This document shows positions 52,092-60,230 of a stretch of 60,484 bases of DNA, piece by piece. The stretch lies in NCBI RefSeq assembly GCF_025353065.1, contig NZ_JANXRJ010000026.1:1-60484 (forward strand), in the 5' to 3' direction. Made by a program: the position numbers and the translations under genes. The stretch's first letter is position 1; each line of letters opens with the position of its first letter. This DNA is from Lapillicoccus sp. (GTDB taxonomy: Bacteria; Actinomycetota; Actinomycetes; Actinomycetales; Dermatophilaceae). Below the pieces are notes generated by a model. It was not told where the DNA came from. It did not search any database and saw only the letters and a program-made list of their open reading frames with translations.

Positions 52092-52769
52092 TCAGGTGGG
52101 CGTCCGCGCGGGTGCCAGGTGGACGAGAGCCTCGTGGAGCGACACGACGTCGGCGTACTTCGCATCGAGATCGGCGAGGTTCTGGTCGTGCAGGTCCGAC
52201 GTGCGGTCGCCACAGGCCTCGCCCACGACCTGCGGCCGGAAGCCGTGCGTGAGGGCGTCGGTCGCCGAGGCCCGGACGCACCCCGACGTCGAGACCCCGG
52301 TCACCACGAGGGTGTCGACCCCCAGGCCGAGCAGGTATGCCGCGAGGTCACCGCCGCCCGTCGCCCCACCCTCCTGCCCCGAACGCAGGTGGCCCGTGAA
52401 CGCCGATGCGTACTGCTTGACGACCACCGGCTCCGTCGGCAGCGGCGACAGGGTCAGCTCCCCCCAGCCTCCGGCAGCACCTTCCGCGAAGGCCGCGAGA
52501 GCCGGGACCTTGCGGACGAACCAGCCGCCGTCGGCGAGGTCCGCGGCATACTGCACCGCGGTCCAGACCACCGGGTGACCACCGGCTCGGGCGGCGGCGA
52601 CGAGAGCTGCGTTCGCCGCCACGACCGGGCCGACATCGGGGAGCGCGAACGGTCCGTGCGGTTCGGTGTAGGCGCGGCACAGGTCGACGACGAGCAGCGC
52701 CGGCTGCGCACCCCAGCCGACCCGACCGGAGAACGCGGTCCCGTGCGGACCGCCGATCTTCCCGTTCAC
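52092..52769 (-). CDS. Isochorismatase-family amidohydrolase, N-carbamoylsarcosine amidase type
   Basis: A 225-residue cysteine hydrolase. The catalytic triad can be placed: Asp in ALLVVDLCRAYTEP, Lys in VVKQYASAFTG, and Cys in VTGVSTSGCVRASATDAL, followed by the typical VVGEACGDR. N-carbamoylsarcosine amidases and maleamate amidases share this pattern. It is the last gene of the gntR-hyuA-hyuB unit, 42 nt after hyuB. In creatinine breakdown an ATP-dependent N-methylhydantoinase makes N-carbamoylsarcosine, which such an enzyme splits to sarcosine, CO2 and ammonia; that role is inference. GTG 52769 is the longest start, and a later one is possible. Confidence 0.8.
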   Translation of the reverse strand: MNGKIGGPHGTAFSGRVGWGAQPALLVVDLCRAYTEPHGPFALPDVGPVVAANAALVAAARAGGHPVVWTAVQYAADLADGGWFVRKVPALAAFAEGAAGGWGELTLSPLPTEPVVVKQYASAFTGHLRSGQEGGATGGGDLAAYLLGLGVDTLVVTGVSTSGCVRASATDALTHGFRPQVVGEACGDRTSDLHDQNLADLDAKYADVVSLHEALVHLAPARTPT

Positions 52770-52811
52770 GTCGGGCTCACCAGCCCGCTCACGCCGGCCT
52801 CACCTCGTGCC

Positions 52812-54719
52812 TCAGGTCGTCCACACCGGGCGCTTGGGGGCGGGCAGCCCGGTCTCCTCCTCGCAGCGGGCCAGCAGCTCCTCGATCGGCGGACCCATGT
52901 CGAAGACGGGCAGCTCGGCCGGCCGGTCCGCCCGCATCCGCTCCCGCAACGACGTCGTCGCCGCCACGTCCACGCCGCCGCCGTGACTGCCGCCGCCGTC
53001 ACCGCCGCTGCCCCCCTCGGAAACGACCACGCCGTAGCGACGTGCCCCCTCGACCGACACCAGGCCGCGACGGACCTCGAGCTCCACCAGCGCGGGGTCG
53101 CGCTCCAACGGGTCGCCCCAGCCGCCGCCGCCCCAGGTCACGAAGTGCAGGACGTCGCCGACCGAGACCGGCACGTCGTGGCACTTCGACGGCAGCACCT
53201 GGCGGGTGCCGTCGGCGCGCTCGACCCACTTCGTGCCGCGGGAGCCGGGGTGGCCGCCGTTGACGCCCCAGGGGTAGGTGAGCCAGCGGTCGTCGTGGAT
53301 GGCGATGGCGCCGGGCTCCTCGAAGACGTAGGCGACGTCGACGCCGTTGCCGCCGCGGTGGAGTCCTGCGCCACCGGTGTCGGCGATGGTCTCCCAGCGC
53401 TCGATCCGCAGGGGGTAGTACGACTCGAGGTACTCGCAGGGGATGTTGACGAAGCTCGGCCACAGCGAGTGGCCGTCGGGTCCGTCGCCGAGCGGCCGTC
53501 CGGGAATCCCGCCGAAGCCGATCGAGTAGAGCTGGAACCACTCGCCCGCCCGGTCGCCGGTCGTGTAGTGGCCGGAGTACATGAAGTGGGGGCTCGAGGA
53601 GAAGCCGGCGGCGTTGAGCAGAGCCGGGTTCGTCTGTCCCAGCAGCCCGCCGAAGAGGTCGAAGACGCGGCCGATCCCGTGGTTGCGACCGGAGAGCGCG
53701 GCGGGGTGCCGCGGTTTCCAGTAGGAGCCGTCGGGGATCGTGACGTCGACGAGGGGGTAGAACCCGTCGTTCCAGAGGATCTGCGGGTCGGCGACGGTGA
53801 TCATGTAGATCCCGAAGAACATCCGGGTGAGGTTCTCGTTGATGTAGTAGTTGATCGGGCCGACGGCCTGCGGGCTGGAGCCGGTGAAGTCGAGGTGCAC
53901 CTTCTCGCCGGTGCGGGTGAGCGACAGCTTCAGCTCGTAGGGGCCGTTGCCCACGCCGTCGTCGCAGATGTAGTCGGTGAAGGACAGCGTCCTGCCGTCC
54001 TCGAAGACCATCGCGAGGAGGATCTTCATCGCGTCGTAGTTCCGCTGGAGGAGCGCGTCGAGCGCGGAGAGATAGGTCGCCGTGCCGAAGCGCTGGCACA
54101 TCTCGACGACCCGCCGGGACGCGGTGCGGCAGGCGGCGACGAGTCCGTTGAGGTCCGCGCGGTTCCAGTCGGGGACCCGCACCTGGTTGAGGATGATCCG
54201 TAGGGCGTCGTCGTTGAGCACCCCCTTGGCGTAGAGCTTGAAGGGCGGGATGACGACGCCCTCCTCGTAGATCGTCCGCGCGTCGGTCGGCATCGACGAC
54301 GGCGTCTTGCCGCCGACATCGGACATGTGGCCGAACATCGACGACCAGCCGACGACCCTGCCTTCGTGGAAGATCGGCACGACGACGAGCCAGTCGTTGG
54401 CGTGGCTGATCGCCGCGCCACACGCATACGGGTCGGAGGTGAGCATGACGTCGCCCTCCTCGATCGGGCCGTCGTAGCCGTCGAGGAAGTCGGGGATGGA
54501 CAGCCCGAACTGACCGACGACCATCTTGCCGCCCGGGTCGGCGATGAGCGGGAACTCGTCGTGCTGCTCCCGTATGCCGGGTGACAGCGCCGTGCGGAAG
54601 AGCACCTCGTCCATCTCGTAGCGGGCGTTGCGCAGCCCGTTCTCGATGAGGTCGAGGGTGACCGGGTCGACCGCGGTCGGCTCGATGGCGTCCGTCGCGG
54701 TCTCGATGATGCGCGCCAT
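52812..54719 (-). CDS. hyuB: Hydantoinase B/oxoprolinase family subunit
   Basis: A 635-residue HyuB-type subunit. PVTLDLIENGLRNARYEMDEVLFRTALSP at the N-terminus, HANDWLVVVPIFHEGRVVGW, SFTDYICDDGVGNGPYEL and the later ADTGGAGLHRGGNG and VTWGGGGWGDPLERDP are family hallmarks. With HyuA it should open a cyclic amide or carboxylate substrate at the cost of ATP, as in N-methylhydantoinase, caprolactamase or acetophenone carboxylase. ATG 54719 begins 1 nt after the hyuA stop. A Gly/Ser-rich run near residue 575 is a probable linker to a C-terminal segment of about 50 residues. Confidence 0.88.
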   Translation of the reverse strand: MARIIETATDAIEPTAVDPVTLDLIENGLRNARYEMDEVLFRTALSPGIREQHDEFPLIADPGGKMVVGQFGLSIPDFLDGYDGPIEEGDVMLTSDPYACGAAISHANDWLVVVPIFHEGRVVGWSSMFGHMSDVGGKTPSSMPTDARTIYEEGVVIPPFKLYAKGVLNDDALRIILNQVRVPDWNRADLNGLVAACRTASRRVVEMCQRFGTATYLSALDALLQRNYDAMKILLAMVFEDGRTLSFTDYICDDGVGNGPYELKLSLTRTGEKVHLDFTGSSPQAVGPINYYINENLTRMFFGIYMITVADPQILWNDGFYPLVDVTIPDGSYWKPRHPAALSGRNHGIGRVFDLFGGLLGQTNPALLNAAGFSSSPHFMYSGHYTTGDRAGEWFQLYSIGFGGIPGRPLGDGPDGHSLWPSFVNIPCEYLESYYPLRIERWETIADTGGAGLHRGGNGVDVAYVFEEPGAIAIHDDRWLTYPWGVNGGHPGSRGTKWVERADGTRQVLPSKCHDVPVSVGDVLHFVTWGGGGWGDPLERDPALVELEVRRGLVSVEGARRYGVVVSEGGSGGDGGGSHGGGVDVAATTSLRERMRADRPAELPVFDMGPPIEELLARCEEETGLPAPKRPVWTT

Positions 54720-54720
54720 G

Positions 54721-56832
54721 TCAGGCCTCCGCGGGGGTGTCGAGAGGGGTGTCGAGAGGGGTGTCGACGGGGTTCATGAGCAGGCTGCCGGACGGGTGCA
54801 CCGTCGCGGCGTGGTCCGGCAGGATGAGCGTCGTGGAGTCCATCTCCGTGACGATCGCCGGACCGGTGAGGACGTCGCCGGCCCGCAGGGTCGCCCTGTC
54901 GTAGAGCTTGGCCTCGACCGCCGCACCAGAGACGTGGATCGTGATGGTGCGCAACGGTTCTGGCGGTCCGGTCGTCTCCGCGAGCGTGACACCGGCGACC
55001 TCCGGGCGCGGGCCGCTGACCGTGGCCCGGGCGTTCACGAGCTCGTGGTCGACGGTGAGGAGGAAGTTGAAGAGCCGCTCGTGCTCGGCGTCGAAGCTCG
55101 CCGCGAGCCGAGTCAGGGCGTCGGGCGCCTCGGGACCCTCGGCCGGATCGGCGCCCTCGAGCCAGCCCGGGTCCACCGGGATGGGGATCTCGAAGCCCTG
55201 CCCGTGGAAGCGCACGTCGACGGTGTAGGCCACCGTGTGGCCGCTGCGCTCCACCCCCTGCGCCTCGAGCCGGGCGCCGGCGTCCGCGCCGAGCTCGGTG
55301 AGGACGGCTCGCAGGTCGTCACTGGTCAGGTCGGCGAACCGGCGAAGGACGGTGCGTGCCGACTCGTCCCGTCGGCTCGTCGTCGCGTCGCCGAGGGCGC
55401 ACAGCACGCCGGGCGACGGCGGGACGATGACCGGCCAGGCACCGGTCAGCTTGCCAAGAGCGTTGGCGTGCAACGGTCCTGCGCCGCCGAAGGCGATGAG
55501 GGCGAAGTCGCGCGGGTCGAATCCCTGCTGCACCGACACCAGTCGCAGGCCGCCGAGCATGTTCTCGTTGACGATGTCGATGATCCCCGCCGCGGCGGCC
55601 TCGGGGGACGCGAGCCCCATCGCGTCGGCGACGGTCGCGACCGCCGTGCGCGCCGCGTCCGCGTCGAGCGAGATCTCGCCGCCGGCGAGGTCGGTGGGGA
55701 GGTAGCCGAGGACGACGTTGGCGTCGGTGACCGTCGGCTCCGCCCCGCCCTTGCCGTATGCCGCGGGGCCAGGATCGGCGCCGGCGGACTGGGGCCCGAC
55801 CCGCAGGGCCTTGGTCAGCTGGGGGACGTGGGCGATCGAGCCGCCGCCGGCGCCGACGGTGCGGACGTCGACGCTGGAGGCGCGCACCGTGAGGTCGCCG
55901 ACCTTCGTCTCACGGCCGATCCGCGGCGAAAGGTCCTGCACCAGAGCGACATCCGTCGAGGTGCCGCCCATGTCGAAGGTGATGAGGTCGCGATAGCCGC
56001 ACTGCTCGGCGATCCACACGGCGCCGGTCACCCCGCCGGCCGGCCCCGACAGCAGCATCGTCACCGGTGACTCGGTGGCGGCCGCCGCACCGGACAGGCC
56101 ACCGTCGCTGCGCAGGATCGCCAGCTCGCCGCCGACGCCACCTTCGCGCAGCCGGTCGGTGAGCGTCCCGACGTAGCGCTTGACCTGAGGCTGGACGTAG
56201 CCGTTGGCCACGGTGGTGACGGTGCGCTCGTACTCGCGCATCTCGGGGAGCACGTCGGACGACAGCGAGACGGGGATGCCGGGGAGCACTTCGGCCGCGA
56301 TCTCGGCGATCCGACGCTCGTGGGCCGGGTCGGCGAAGGAGTTGATCAAGGAGATCGCCAGTGCCTCGATGCCGGAGAGTCGCCCGAGCGCGGCGCGGAC
56401 GTCGGCCTCGTCCAGCTCGCGCAGGACCGTGCCGTCGCTGGCGATCCGCTCGTCGACCTCCACGGTGTTCTCGAGCGCGGCGAGGGGCTCAGGCTTGGGC
56501 CAGATGATCCAGCCGGCCAAGCCGCCAGGCACGTAGGAGCGGGCGATCTGGAGCACCTGGCGGAAGCCCTTGGTCGTGACGAGACCGACGGTCGCGCCCT
56601 TGCCCTCGAGGATGGCGTTGGTCGCGACGGTGGTCCCGTGCAGGACCTGCTCCACCTCGGACAGCGAGATGCCTGCGTCGTCGCAGACCCGGGTGATCCC
56701 GTGCAGGACACCGACGGCCTGGTCGTCCGGGGTCGACGCGGTCTTGGCCCGCCAGGTGCTGCCGCTGGTCTCGTCGACGAGGAGGACGTCGGTGAAGGTG
56801 CCGCCCACGTCGACGCCGAGTCGGTAGCTCAC
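54721..56832 (-). CDS. hyuA: Hydantoinase A/oxoprolinase family ATP-binding subunit
   Basis: A 703-residue actin-like ATPase subunit. The N-terminal phosphate motif GVDVGGTFTDVLLVD, HGTTVATNAILEGKGATVGLVTTKGF, the second phosphate loop LITFDMGGTSTDVALV and GAGGGSIAHV are characteristic. It activates the substrate carbonyl with ATP for hydrolysis by HyuB. The last residues repeat DTPL three times because of a 12-bp DNA repeat. GTG 56832 overlaps the stop of a 25-codon micro-ORF (GTGA), so translation may be coupled to it and to gntR. The exact substrate cannot be read; hydantoin, N-methylhydantoin or another lactam are the main options. Confidence 0.88.
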   Translation of the reverse strand: MSYRLGVDVGGTFTDVLLVDETSGSTWRAKTASTPDDQAVGVLHGITRVCDDAGISLSEVEQVLHGTTVATNAILEGKGATVGLVTTKGFRQVLQIARSYVPGGLAGWIIWPKPEPLAALENTVEVDERIASDGTVLRELDEADVRAALGRLSGIEALAISLINSFADPAHERRIAEIAAEVLPGIPVSLSSDVLPEMREYERTVTTVANGYVQPQVKRYVGTLTDRLREGGVGGELAILRSDGGLSGAAAATESPVTMLLSGPAGGVTGAVWIAEQCGYRDLITFDMGGTSTDVALVQDLSPRIGRETKVGDLTVRASSVDVRTVGAGGGSIAHVPQLTKALRVGPQSAGADPGPAAYGKGGAEPTVTDANVVLGYLPTDLAGGEISLDADAARTAVATVADAMGLASPEAAAAGIIDIVNENMLGGLRLVSVQQGFDPRDFALIAFGGAGPLHANALGKLTGAWPVIVPPSPGVLCALGDATTSRRDESARTVLRRFADLTSDDLRAVLTELGADAGARLEAQGVERSGHTVAYTVDVRFHGQGFEIPIPVDPGWLEGADPAEGPEAPDALTRLAASFDAEHERLFNFLLTVDHELVNARATVSGPRPEVAGVTLAETTGPPEPLRTITIHVSGAAVEAKLYDRATLRAGDVLTGPAIVTEMDSTTLILPDHAATVHPSGSLLMNPVDTPLDTPLDTPAEA

Positions 56833-56906
56833 GGGGTCGCTCCCTCGCCCGAGCGGGGGTCACTGCTGCAGGTGACACAGGTACGGGTGTGACGGGTGCG
56901 GGTCAT
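56829..56906 (-). CDS. 25-codon micro-ORF bridging gntR and hyuA
   Basis: The frame reads MTRTRHTRTCVTCSSDPRSG and then EGATP. Its ATG overlaps the gntR stop (ATGA), its TGA overlaps the hyuA GTG (GTGA), and GAGGA lies 6 nt before its ATG. Both overlaps and the ribosome site suggest it is translated, either only to pass ribosomes from gntR to hyuA or as a small CxxC peptide. I know of no family for it. Confidence 0.5.
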   Translation of the reverse strand: MTRTRHTRTCVTCSSDPRSGEGATP

Positions 56907-57577
56907 CTCTCGTCCTCCTCGGAGCGGGCTGCGGATCGGGCTGCGCGGACCATGACGGCCCGGGCGTTGCGGATGTGGGCGGTCATGACCGCTTCGGCCC
57001 AGATCGCGTCGCCGGCGCGGAAGGCGTCGACGATCTCGACGTGCTGGGACAGGCTGCGGCGGAGCGACCGCTCGTCGTACGTCTGGAAGTTGCGGCGCTG
57101 GATCGGCGTCTGGATGGCGGACGCGAGCGCGCCTGCGAGAGCTGGGTGGTCGGCGATGGCGACGATGCGGTCGTGGAAGGCGCGGTTGAGCGGCACGAGG
57201 GCCTCGAGGTCCTGCCGGCCACCCGGCATACCGATCTCGAGCATGCGCCGGGCGAGGTCGTCGAGCACGTCGAGGTCCTCCGGCGTCGCCAGCGGCACGG
57301 CCAGGGCCGTGAGGCGCGGCTCGAGCGACGACCGCAGGTCGAAGACTCCTTCCAGCTCGGCGAGGCTCCACGTCGTGACGCGAGCCCCGCGGTTGGGCGT
57401 CAGGTCGATGAGCCCGTATGCCGCGAGCCGCGTCAGGGCCTCGCGCACCGGGGTGCGACTCACCCCCAGCCGCTCCGCGAGCTCCACCTCACCGAGCCGG
57501 GCCCCCGGCGCGAGGTCGCCGTGGAGGATGAGCTCGCGCACGGTGTCGACGACACGGTCGGTCGTGGTGACCGCCAT
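56903..57577 (-). CDS. GntR family regulator, FadR subfamily (FCD domain)
   Basis: A 224-residue regulator. The N-terminal winged helix is clear (TVRELILHGDLAPGARLGEVELAERLGVSRTPVREALTRLAAYGL), followed by an FCD all-helical ligand domain with the metal-binding pattern VFDLRSSLEPRL, LNRAFHDRIVAIADHPAL and SQHVEIVDAF. FCD regulators respond to small carboxylates. It is the first gene of the hydantoinase unit and divergent from the isocitrate lyase-like gene. The palindrome at 57625-57638 is a likely operator, so both directions may be controlled together. Confidence 0.88.
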   Translation of the reverse strand: MAVTTTDRVVDTVRELILHGDLAPGARLGEVELAERLGVSRTPVREALTRLAAYGLIDLTPNRGARVTTWSLAELEGVFDLRSSLEPRLTALAVPLATPEDLDVLDDLARRMLEIGMPGGRQDLEALVPLNRAFHDRIVAIADHPALAGALASAIQTPIQRRNFQTYDERSLRRSLSQHVEIVDAFRAGDAIWAEAVMTAHIRNARAVMVRAARSAARSEEDER

Positions 57578-57624
57578 CGCCCCTCCCGGGTCCGGGACCG
57601 CAGAGGTCCGTCCTGCTGACGAAT

Positions 57625-57638
57625 GATTGTGTGCAATC
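57625..57638. promoter_or_regulatory. Candidate GntR operator
   Basis: GATTGTGTGCAATC is an inverted repeat (GATTG, 4-bp centre, CAATC) in the gap between gntR and the divergent gene, the size and shape of FCD-GntR sites. Confidence 0.5.
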
Positions 57639-57743
57639 TAGGGGTCTCAGCACTGGCCCCACAAGAGTTTCGCGCGTAGGTTTTCTGTGGCTGCATACAT
57701 CTTGAGACTGCACCTCGACCTGACACAGGACTGGAGGCCCGCC

Positions 57744-58631
57744 GTGGGAGCACTGCTGGGTGGCCCGACGACACCCCGGGCGCGGCTGCGCGAGCTGATC
57801 GCCGCGCCGACGCCGCTGGTCGCTCCCGGCGCCTACGACGCCCTCTCGGCCCGCCTCGTCGAACAGGCCGGCTTCGACGTCGTCTACCTGACCGGGTTCG
57901 GCGCCACCGCCTCGCTGCTCGGCCGTCCCGACGTCGGCCTGCTCAGTGCCGCCGAGATGGCCGACCAGGCGCGCCGGATCGTCGACGCCGTCGAGCTGCC
58001 TGTGATCGCGGACGCCGACACCGGCTACGGCAATGCCATCAACGTCGTGCGCACGGTGCGGGTCTACGAGCAGGCGGGGGTCGCCGGGCTCCACCTCGAG
58101 GACCAGGTCACGCCGAAGAAGTGCGGGCACATGGCCGGCAAGGCGGTCGTGAGCACCGAGGAGATGGTGGGCAAGATCCGCGCCGCCGCCGCTGCGCGGC
58201 GCGACCCCGACCTCGTCCTCATCGCGCGCACCGACGCCGCTGCGGTGGAGGGGCTCGATGCGGCGATCGCCCGCGCCCGTGCGTATGCCGCGGCCGGCGC
58301 CGACGTGCTCTTCGTCGAGGCCCCGACGAGCGAGGCCGACATCCGCCGGGTCGCGGCCGAGCTCGGTGGCGTCGCGCCGCTCGTCTTCAACGCCGCCGAG
58401 GGCGGGCGCACCCCACCGCTGTCGCTCGAGGTAGTGACCGACCTCGGCTTCAGCCTCGTGCTCTACCCCATCGCGACCCTGCTCGCCGCCTCCGCCGCGG
58501 TGCAGTCCGTCCTCGCGACGATCAAGGCCGACGGGACGCCGCATGCGGCGTCGCTGCCCACCTTCGCCGCGTTCACGGCGACCGTCGGCCTCCCGGAGAT
58601 CCAGGAGCTCGAGAACCACTTCGGCGCCTGA
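57744..58631 (+). CDS. Isocitrate lyase/PEP mutase family protein
   Basis: A 295-residue TIM-barrel lyase. APGAYDALSARLVEQAGFDVVYLTGFG, the metal site PVIADADTGYGN, the catalytic loop EDQVTPKKCGHMAGKAV and ARTDAAAVEGLDAAI place it with methylisocitrate lyase, oxaloacetate decarboxylase and dimethylmalate lyase. The KKCGH loop indicates a C-C lyase and not a phosphonate mutase. GTG 57744 has GGAGG 6 nt upstream; a longer start at 57687 would add 19 residues with no ribosome site. It is divergent from gntR, so it may cleave an acid formed downstream of the hydantoinase pathway. Confidence 0.82.
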   Translation: MGALLGGPTTPRARLRELIAAPTPLVAPGAYDALSARLVEQAGFDVVYLTGFGATASLLGRPDVGLLSAAEMADQARRIVDAVELPVIADADTGYGNAINVVRTVRVYEQAGVAGLHLEDQVTPKKCGHMAGKAVVSTEEMVGKIRAAAAARRDPDLVLIARTDAAAVEGLDAAIARARAYAAAGADVLFVEAPTSEADIRRVAAELGGVAPLVFNAAEGGRTPPLSLEVVTDLGFSLVLYPIATLLAASAAVQSVLATIKADGTPHAASLPTFAAFTATVGLPEIQELENHFGA

Positions 58632-58640
58632 GCTCCACCG

Positions 58641-59411
58641 CTACACGGGCGGAGTCGGATCCGCCTTCGTCGCGACGGCGAAGTAGGTCACGACCGGGGC
58701 GTGGTCGGGGTCGCTGAGGCGGAGGTCCGCCGCCCCGGCCAGCTCGTCGTCACGCAGCCGGCCTGCTCGCCGGCCCACGACCGCCTTGACCAGGGAGCCG
58801 ACCGACGCCGGTTCGAAGCCGACGACCAGGTCGACGGTCAGCCCCACGGCGGCGCAACCGTCCCGCAGGCTCTGGGGGCTCCGCAGGTTGGCCCGCGCGT
58901 ACCGGCCGGCCGGCATGATCCGGGTCAGCGGAAAGCGCCGGAAGGCAAAGAGATAGACCAGTCGAGCGACGAACGTGTCGGTGACGGTGTCGAGGATCAG
59001 CACCCCGCCCGGTCGCAGCACGGCGGCCAGCTCGGCGAGGACGGCGGACAGGTCTTTCACCACCTCCACGGTGTCCGCGCAGTAGACGACATCGAACTGC
59101 TGCCTCGGGAGGCCGAGCGCGTCCGCCGGCGCTGACTCGAACTGCACGCCCGCGATGGTCTCCCGCGCGATCCTCGTGGCGTCGGCGGAGGGATCGACAC
59201 CGGTCACCGCGAACCCGTGATCGCGGAAGATCCGGGTGAGTGGCGAGTAGCGCCCGCCCACCACGAGCGCCGTTCCGCCGCTCAGCCCGCGTCGCCCGAG
59301 CACGTCACCGATGAGGGCCTTCCGGACCGGGTCGAAGGCCATCGCCCGGACGTGTCGGCCGTCCACCACCTGAGGGCCCTGTGCGTCGAGCATCAGCGTC
59401 CGTCTTGCCAT
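58641..59411 (-). CDS. SAM-dependent methyltransferase, UbiG-like
   Basis: A 256-residue class I methyltransferase. The SAM motifs are TALVVGGRYSPLTRIFRDHGFAVTGVDPS (motif I variant with VVGG), FDVVYCADTVEVVKDL (motif II) and LRPGGVLILDTVT (motif III). The N-terminal segment with DGRHVRAMAFDPVRKALIGDVLG resembles UbiG-type O-methyltransferases. ATG 59411 has GGAG 8 nt upstream; 47 upstream codons in frame lack conservation. It converges with the lyase gene 9 nt away. A small-molecule or quinone-like substrate is possible but not shown. Confidence 0.78.
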   Translation of the reverse strand: MARRTLMLDAQGPQVVDGRHVRAMAFDPVRKALIGDVLGRRGLSGGTALVVGGRYSPLTRIFRDHGFAVTGVDPSADATRIARETIAGVQFESAPADALGLPRQQFDVVYCADTVEVVKDLSAVLAELAAVLRPGGVLILDTVTDTFVARLVYLFAFRRFPLTRIMPAGRYARANLRSPQSLRDGCAAVGLTVDLVVGFEPASVGSLVKAVVGRRAGRLRDDELAGAADLRLSDPDHAPVVTYFAVATKADPTPPV

Positions 59412-59700
59412 CTCGGTCTCCACCTCTTGTTGGCGTTGTCGAGCGGACGCTGATCGCGTGGGAGGGCTGCGTATGCCAGTTGCGCGCCGGGAGCCGGGCG
59501 GCCTCGCCTGAGTCCAGACCCCTCGATCGACGTGGGATCGGTGCCCTGCCATCGTGCGACCGGGGCGGCGACGCTGCTGCGACCTCGCTACGCACCGTAG
59601 CCGTCTCCTGCGGCAACCGCGCGCTCAGAACCACCCCTGTCGACAGAGCAGTCGGGCCCGAAGTCGAGGCGATGTGAAGGTGCCGAAGAGCTCGCGCAGC
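59412..59700. other. Intergenic stretch, no gene recognised
   Basis: Only short frames without clear coding bias are present. The stretch lies between the methyltransferase start and the end of the YbjQ gene and should hold the methyltransferase promoter, which I cannot pinpoint. Confidence 0.4.
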
Positions 59701-60123
59701 CTACCGAGCGCGGGTGTCCTGCACCGTCGCTGGGCCGCTCCCACCGCGAGCAGCGTCCGCTGCGGACTGCGGAGTCGACCCGGCTTGGCCCTCGGCGATC
59801 GGCCGCACCGCCACCGCCGTCCCGTAGGCGCAGATCTCGGTGAAGGACTGACCGATCTCTCCCGTGTCGAAGCGCATCGCGACGATGGCGTTGGCGCCAC
59901 GCGACTCGGCCTCCTGGACCATCCGGTTCATCACCTCGTGCCGGCTCTCGTAGACGATCTTCGTGTATTCCGGCAGCTCGCCGCCGCCCAGGGCCCGGAA
60001 GCTGGCGGTGAACCCGCCGACGATGTTGGCGCTGCGCACGGTCATCCCCATCACCTCGCCGAAGACGGCCTCGATGTGGTAACCCGGGATGTCATTGGAC
60101 GTCACGATGATCATGCCCACCAT
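59701..60123 (-). CDS. YbjQ (UPF0145) family protein
   Basis: A 140-residue protein. MIIVTSNDIPGYHIEAVFGEVMGMTVRS, then RHEVMNRMVQEAESRGANAIVAMRFDTGEIG and TEICAYGTAV, are the whole conserved YbjQ/DUF74 domain, which forms pentameric rings in known structures and is sometimes called heavy-metal-binding. The last 30 residues are a disordered tail. ATG 60123 has GGGAG 5 nt upstream; ATG 60114 is an alternative. Function unknown. Confidence 0.85.
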   Translation of the reverse strand: MVGMIIVTSNDIPGYHIEAVFGEVMGMTVRSANIVGGFTASFRALGGGELPEYTKIVYESRHEVMNRMVQEAESRGANAIVAMRFDTGEIGQSFTEICAYGTAVAVRPIAEGQAGSTPQSAADAARGGSGPATVQDTRAR

Positions 60124-60194
60124 GATGCTCCCGCGCGCAGAGCCTCCCATGCACCACGGCGCCTCTCGGTCCGAGGTTCTGGCCACGCCGGTGG

Positions 60195-60215
60195 CCCCGC
60201 CCTGGTGGGGCGGGG
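60195..60215 (-). terminator. Hairpin after the truncated HNH gene
   Basis: CCCCGCCC (60195-60202) and GGGCGGGG (60208-60215) form an 8-bp G/C stem with a 5-nt loop, 15 nt beyond the stop of the minus-strand HNH gene. Confidence 0.45.
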
Positions 60216-60230
60216 TGTGGGGCGGGGTGG

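Noticed and set aside
51924..54203. 759-codon frame on the plus strand
   Set aside because: Antisense to the isochorismatase-like and hyuB genes, both with intact catalytic motifs.
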